From: Candidatus Saccharimonadota bacterium
Lineage (GTDB): Bacteria > Patescibacteriota > Saccharimonadia > Saccharimonadales > UBA7683
Reading direction: 5' to 3'
Assembly: GCA_020427905.1 (NCBI GenBank)
Contig: JAGQNU010000071.1
Location: forward strand, 1 to 7,790
Length of the DNA stretch: 7,790 bases
The notes under the pieces are model-generated. The model was not told where the DNA came from, did not search any database, and saw only the letters and a list, made by a program, of their open reading frames with translations. Position 1 is the first letter of the stretch. Each line of letters begins with the position of its first letter. Of this stretch, positions 5,834-7,790 are shown one piece after another. The translations under genes and the position numbers were made by a program.

Positions 5834-5862
5834 ATTGTAGCACCCACATATGTCTTTGTAAA
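5834..5862 (-). promoter_or_regulatory. Strong sigma-70-type promoter of greA
   Basis: TTTACA (5862-5857), a 17-base spacer and TACAAT (5839-5834) match the housekeeping consensus at five of six positions each. The -10 is extended by TGC. Transcription should start near 5827-5828. This is the best promoter in the window and sits between proS and greA, so greA has its own supply even if proS transcripts read through. Confidence 0.75.
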
Positions 5863-5898
5863 CAGCATTTTTACTATATTTTGTGCACTTTATCAATA

Positions 5899-5926
5899 CA
5901 CACCACTACATATAGTGTTTTGTGTG
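5899..5926 (-). other. Inverted repeat just after proS
   Basis: CACAC-AAAA-CACTA pairs with TAGTG-GTGTG around a TATG loop, giving two five-pair stems with a one-sided bulge of four As. It starts four bases after the proS stop. The sequence after it on the minus strand (TATTGATAAAG) is not T-rich, so it may be a 3'-end processing or stability element, or a weak terminator of the proB-like/proS unit. Confidence 0.35.
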
Positions 5927-5930
5927 ATTT

Positions 5931-7172
5931 TTACGCTTCTACGTGTAGTAGCTCAAACAGCTCAGCTTGCGTGATCATCTCTGAAGTACCACTCGTCCGC
6001 GCTTTGTACTCAACTTTTTGTTGCTCAACTGTTTTAGTACTCACAACAACTCGGTGCGGGATACCAATAAGGTCTGCATCTGCAAACTTCTCACCAGCTC
6101 GTATGTCGCGATCATCAAACAATACGTCAACGCCCTTGCTCTGAAGCTCTGTGTACAGCTTTTCAGCTTCTTCATTAGCTCCAAGCGATACAAGATGGAC
6201 TCGGGCCGGGGCAATATTTTCAGGCCATACTATCCCCTTCTCATCAGCAAGCTTCTCAACGACCACACCCATCAAACGAGTTACACCAAATCCATACGAT
6301 GCGAGGTACACATACTTTTGTTTTCCCTCGCTGTCGGTAAATGTTATATCCATCTTCTCTGACTTTTCGGTTCCGAACTTAAAGATATTACCTACCTCTG
6401 CACTTTTTACTGGCGTAAGCTCAGCTTTATCGACGCCCAGCTCCTGCGCTGCGTCGTCAAGCACCTCTTCGTTCACCGCAACACTATGATCAGCATTGGC
6501 GTACAGCACGTCTTCACCAGCATCGCAGATCGTCTGGAACTCATGGCTAAACTTTGTAAACGCTCCTCCACTTGCAAAGGTCACAAATGTGCTATCACCA
6601 AGCCCAAATCTGTCATAACATCGCTTGTAGGCTTCAATGACCTGATCATAGTACTCGTCCATATCCTCTTGCGTAGCGTGCAGTGAGTAAAGATCTTTCA
6701 TGACGAACTCGCGTCCGCGCATAATACCGCTCTTTGCGCGTAACTCGTTTCTTAGTTTTGTCTGAAACTGATAGACACTAATCGGCAGGTCTTTATAGCT
6801 CGTGATGTATTGCTTAAGCATCTCAAGTATTGCCTCCTCGTGAGACCAGCCAAACCCGACCTCTGTACCATCCTTCAGTTCTGACTTAAACCACACGTCA
6901 ACCACCTCGTCATCCCAACGACCAGTACCCTCCCATACTTCCTTGGGCTGCAGACTGCTCATGATCAGCTCCTGCCCACCAACGGCGTTCATCTCCTCGC
7001 GCACAACTGCCTTGATGTTCTCGAGAACTCTTAGGCCAAGTGGTGTGTACGCGTATACACCTGCCATAACTTTGTAGATATAACCTGCTCGAATAAGTAG
7101 CTGTGCGTTCTTGGCGACCTCATCCGCGGGTGCGTTTTTAAGTGTTTTTGTAAATAATTTTGAAAATCTCAT
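5931..7172 (-). CDS. proS: Prolyl-tRNA synthetase, short form without INS editing domain
   Basis: ProRS charges tRNA-Pro with proline in the cytoplasm. The start MRFSKLFTKTLKNAPADE and the whole 413-residue frame align with the bacterial type. The TxE-type loop is GWSHEE (108-113), where most bacteria have GPTHEE. Motif 2 covers about 139-160 (KLRNEL, then GIMRGREFVMKD). FTKFSHEF (205-212) precedes the linker, EVGNIFKFGT (259-268) resumes the catalytic core, and motif 3 is SYGFGVTRLMG (292-302). An anticodon-binding domain fills about 320-410. The roughly 180-residue INS domain that removes mischarged alanine in E. coli-type enzymes is replaced by a linker of about 45 residues (213-258). The gene starts four bases after the upstream stop, with AGGAT as ribosome binding site inside that gene's last codons, so the two are probably one operon. 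Confidence 0.96.
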   Translation of the reverse strand: MRFSKLFTKTLKNAPADEVAKNAQLLIRAGYIYKVMAGVYAYTPLGLRVLENIKAVVREEMNAVGGQELIMSSLQPKEVWEGTGRWDDEVVDVWFKSELKDGTEVGFGWSHEEAILEMLKQYITSYKDLPISVYQFQTKLRNELRAKSGIMRGREFVMKDLYSLHATQEDMDEYYDQVIEAYKRCYDRFGLGDSTFVTFASGGAFTKFSHEFQTICDAGEDVLYANADHSVAVNEEVLDDAAQELGVDKAELTPVKSAEVGNIFKFGTEKSEKMDITFTDSEGKQKYVYLASYGFGVTRLMGVVVEKLADEKGIVWPENIAPARVHLVSLGANEEAEKLYTELQSKGVDVLFDDRDIRAGEKFADADLIGIPHRVVVSTKTVEQQKVEYKARTSGTSEMITQAELFELLHVEA

Positions 7173-7176
7173 ATCC

Positions 7177-7790
7177 TTATCCTATCACAAGCCTGGTTTC
7201 GTTTACCCCCGTCATATCATCACTAACGCCGGTAACACGGGTTTCCACTCCGCTCCGTGCCGCAAGCTCCAGCGCATCAAGTGTGGTTACTGGCCCGCCA
7301 CGCCCAGTATCACTTTTTGCACGAGTACTCAGCATATCACGATACTGTTGAATTGTGCTGCTAGTTATTTCTGCGATGTATGCATCCGAGTCATCTCGTA
7401 ACCCACCTTCACGCTTCCACAGCGTCAGGGAGTCAGCGTGCATAGCTTTAGCTATATGTGCCGCGAGCAAATCGTTATCTATCTCATACTCAAAACCAAA
7501 CAGTAACCGCATCAACTCTTTATCGTTCATGGCATCCGCCTCATTAATAATTGAGACGATGCTGTTATTGGCATTGTCTTGCAATACAGTAATGAAACTC
7601 ACGCGTTCTTTACTCGTCTCTGGCCCAGCATCAGCATCCAATAGGTGGTGTGTGATTGGGAAGCTGGCAGAGAGCATACCCTGCTTTGCACAGGCACGCT
7701 CAAACGCACTAAATACTTGTGTGGCACCAACCCCAGCCAATTGCTTGTCGGTAATCTGCTGACGCTCACCCACGAGCGTACTCAGCTGGT
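7177..7790 (-). CDS. Glutamate 5-kinase-like amino acid kinase, 5' end cut by window edge
   Basis: This is the C-terminal three-quarters or so of an amino-acid-kinase-fold protein. The frame runs open to the right edge; a GTG at 7773 is internal, because homology continues upstream of it. It aligns by eye with E. coli ProB: QLAGVGATQVFSAFERA and SFPITHHLL match the helix before the active site, SIINEADAM replaces PVINENDAV, DNDLLAAHIAKAMHADSL matches DNDNLSALAAILAGADKL, and GRGGPVTTLDALELAARSG matches GTGGMSTKLQAADVACRAG. ProB makes glutamyl-5-phosphate in proline synthesis. Here the nucleotide-site lysine of GMSTK is threonine and the LTD-GLYT segment reads WKREGGL, so ATP binding may be altered. 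The protein stops at the end of the kinase domain with no PUA domain. The stop is four bases before proS. The fold assignment is good; the activity is doubtful, so no symbol is given. Confidence 0.75.
   Translation of the reverse strand, partial: QLSTLVGERQQITDKQLAGVGATQVFSAFERACAKQGMLSASFPITHHLLDADAGPETSKERVSFITVLQDNANNSIVSIINEADAMNDKELMRLLFGFEYEIDNDLLAAHIAKAMHADSLTLWKREGGLRDDSDAYIAEITSSTIQQYRDMLSTRAKSDTGRGGPVTTLDALELAARSGVETRVTGVSDDMTGVNETRLVIG

Noticed and set aside
7177..7773. A complete short gene beginning at GTG 7773
   Set aside because: Glutamate-kinase similarity depends on N-terminal sequence not present here and the frame continues to the window edge, so the gene is truncated, not short.

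Overview
The window looks like a chromosomal segment of a small-genome monoderm bacterium, most likely a Patescibacteria/CPR member close to Saccharibacteria. This is inference from four traits: a heliorhodopsin, a compact housekeeping layout, a short prolyl-tRNA synthetase without the editing insertion, and divergent class II synthetase motifs. The standard genetic code fits every gene, and base composition is mid-range by eye. No rRNA, tRNA, CRISPR array, insertion sequence or phage gene was seen.

Every gene I support lies on the minus strand, so transcription runs from high to low coordinates. In that order: the 3' part of a glutamate 5-kinase-like gene (7790-7177); proS (7172-5931), four bases further on; greA (5757-5302) with its own strong promoter and an unusual leader; an unrecognised 153-residue protein (5141-4680) seven bases ahead of lysS (4672-3161); a rho-independent terminator; a heliorhodopsin (3073-2291) followed after three bases by a gene for a one-pass membrane protein with a large predicted external domain (2287-1334); a terminator-like hairpin with promoters; and serS (1194 to the left edge, about the last 25 codons missing).

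Most of the window is translation and transcription machinery: SerRS, LysRS, ProRS and the elongation factor GreA. The exception is the two-gene light-sensor cassette between lysS and serS. It has its own ribosome binding site and lies between two termination signals, so it is probably a separate transcription unit. The heliorhodopsin keeps the retinal lysine, the glutamate counterion and the two conserved histidines, so it should be functional if retinal is available. Its partner is the most interesting unknown here.

The intergenic regions are also informative. The greA leader holds a 17-codon reading frame that overlaps a hairpin with a U-tract and stops at the greA ribosome binding site. 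The serS leader has a GCTATACT promoter element on each side of a terminator-like hairpin. Both suggest control of these housekeeping genes in their leaders, but this rests on reading the sequence alone.
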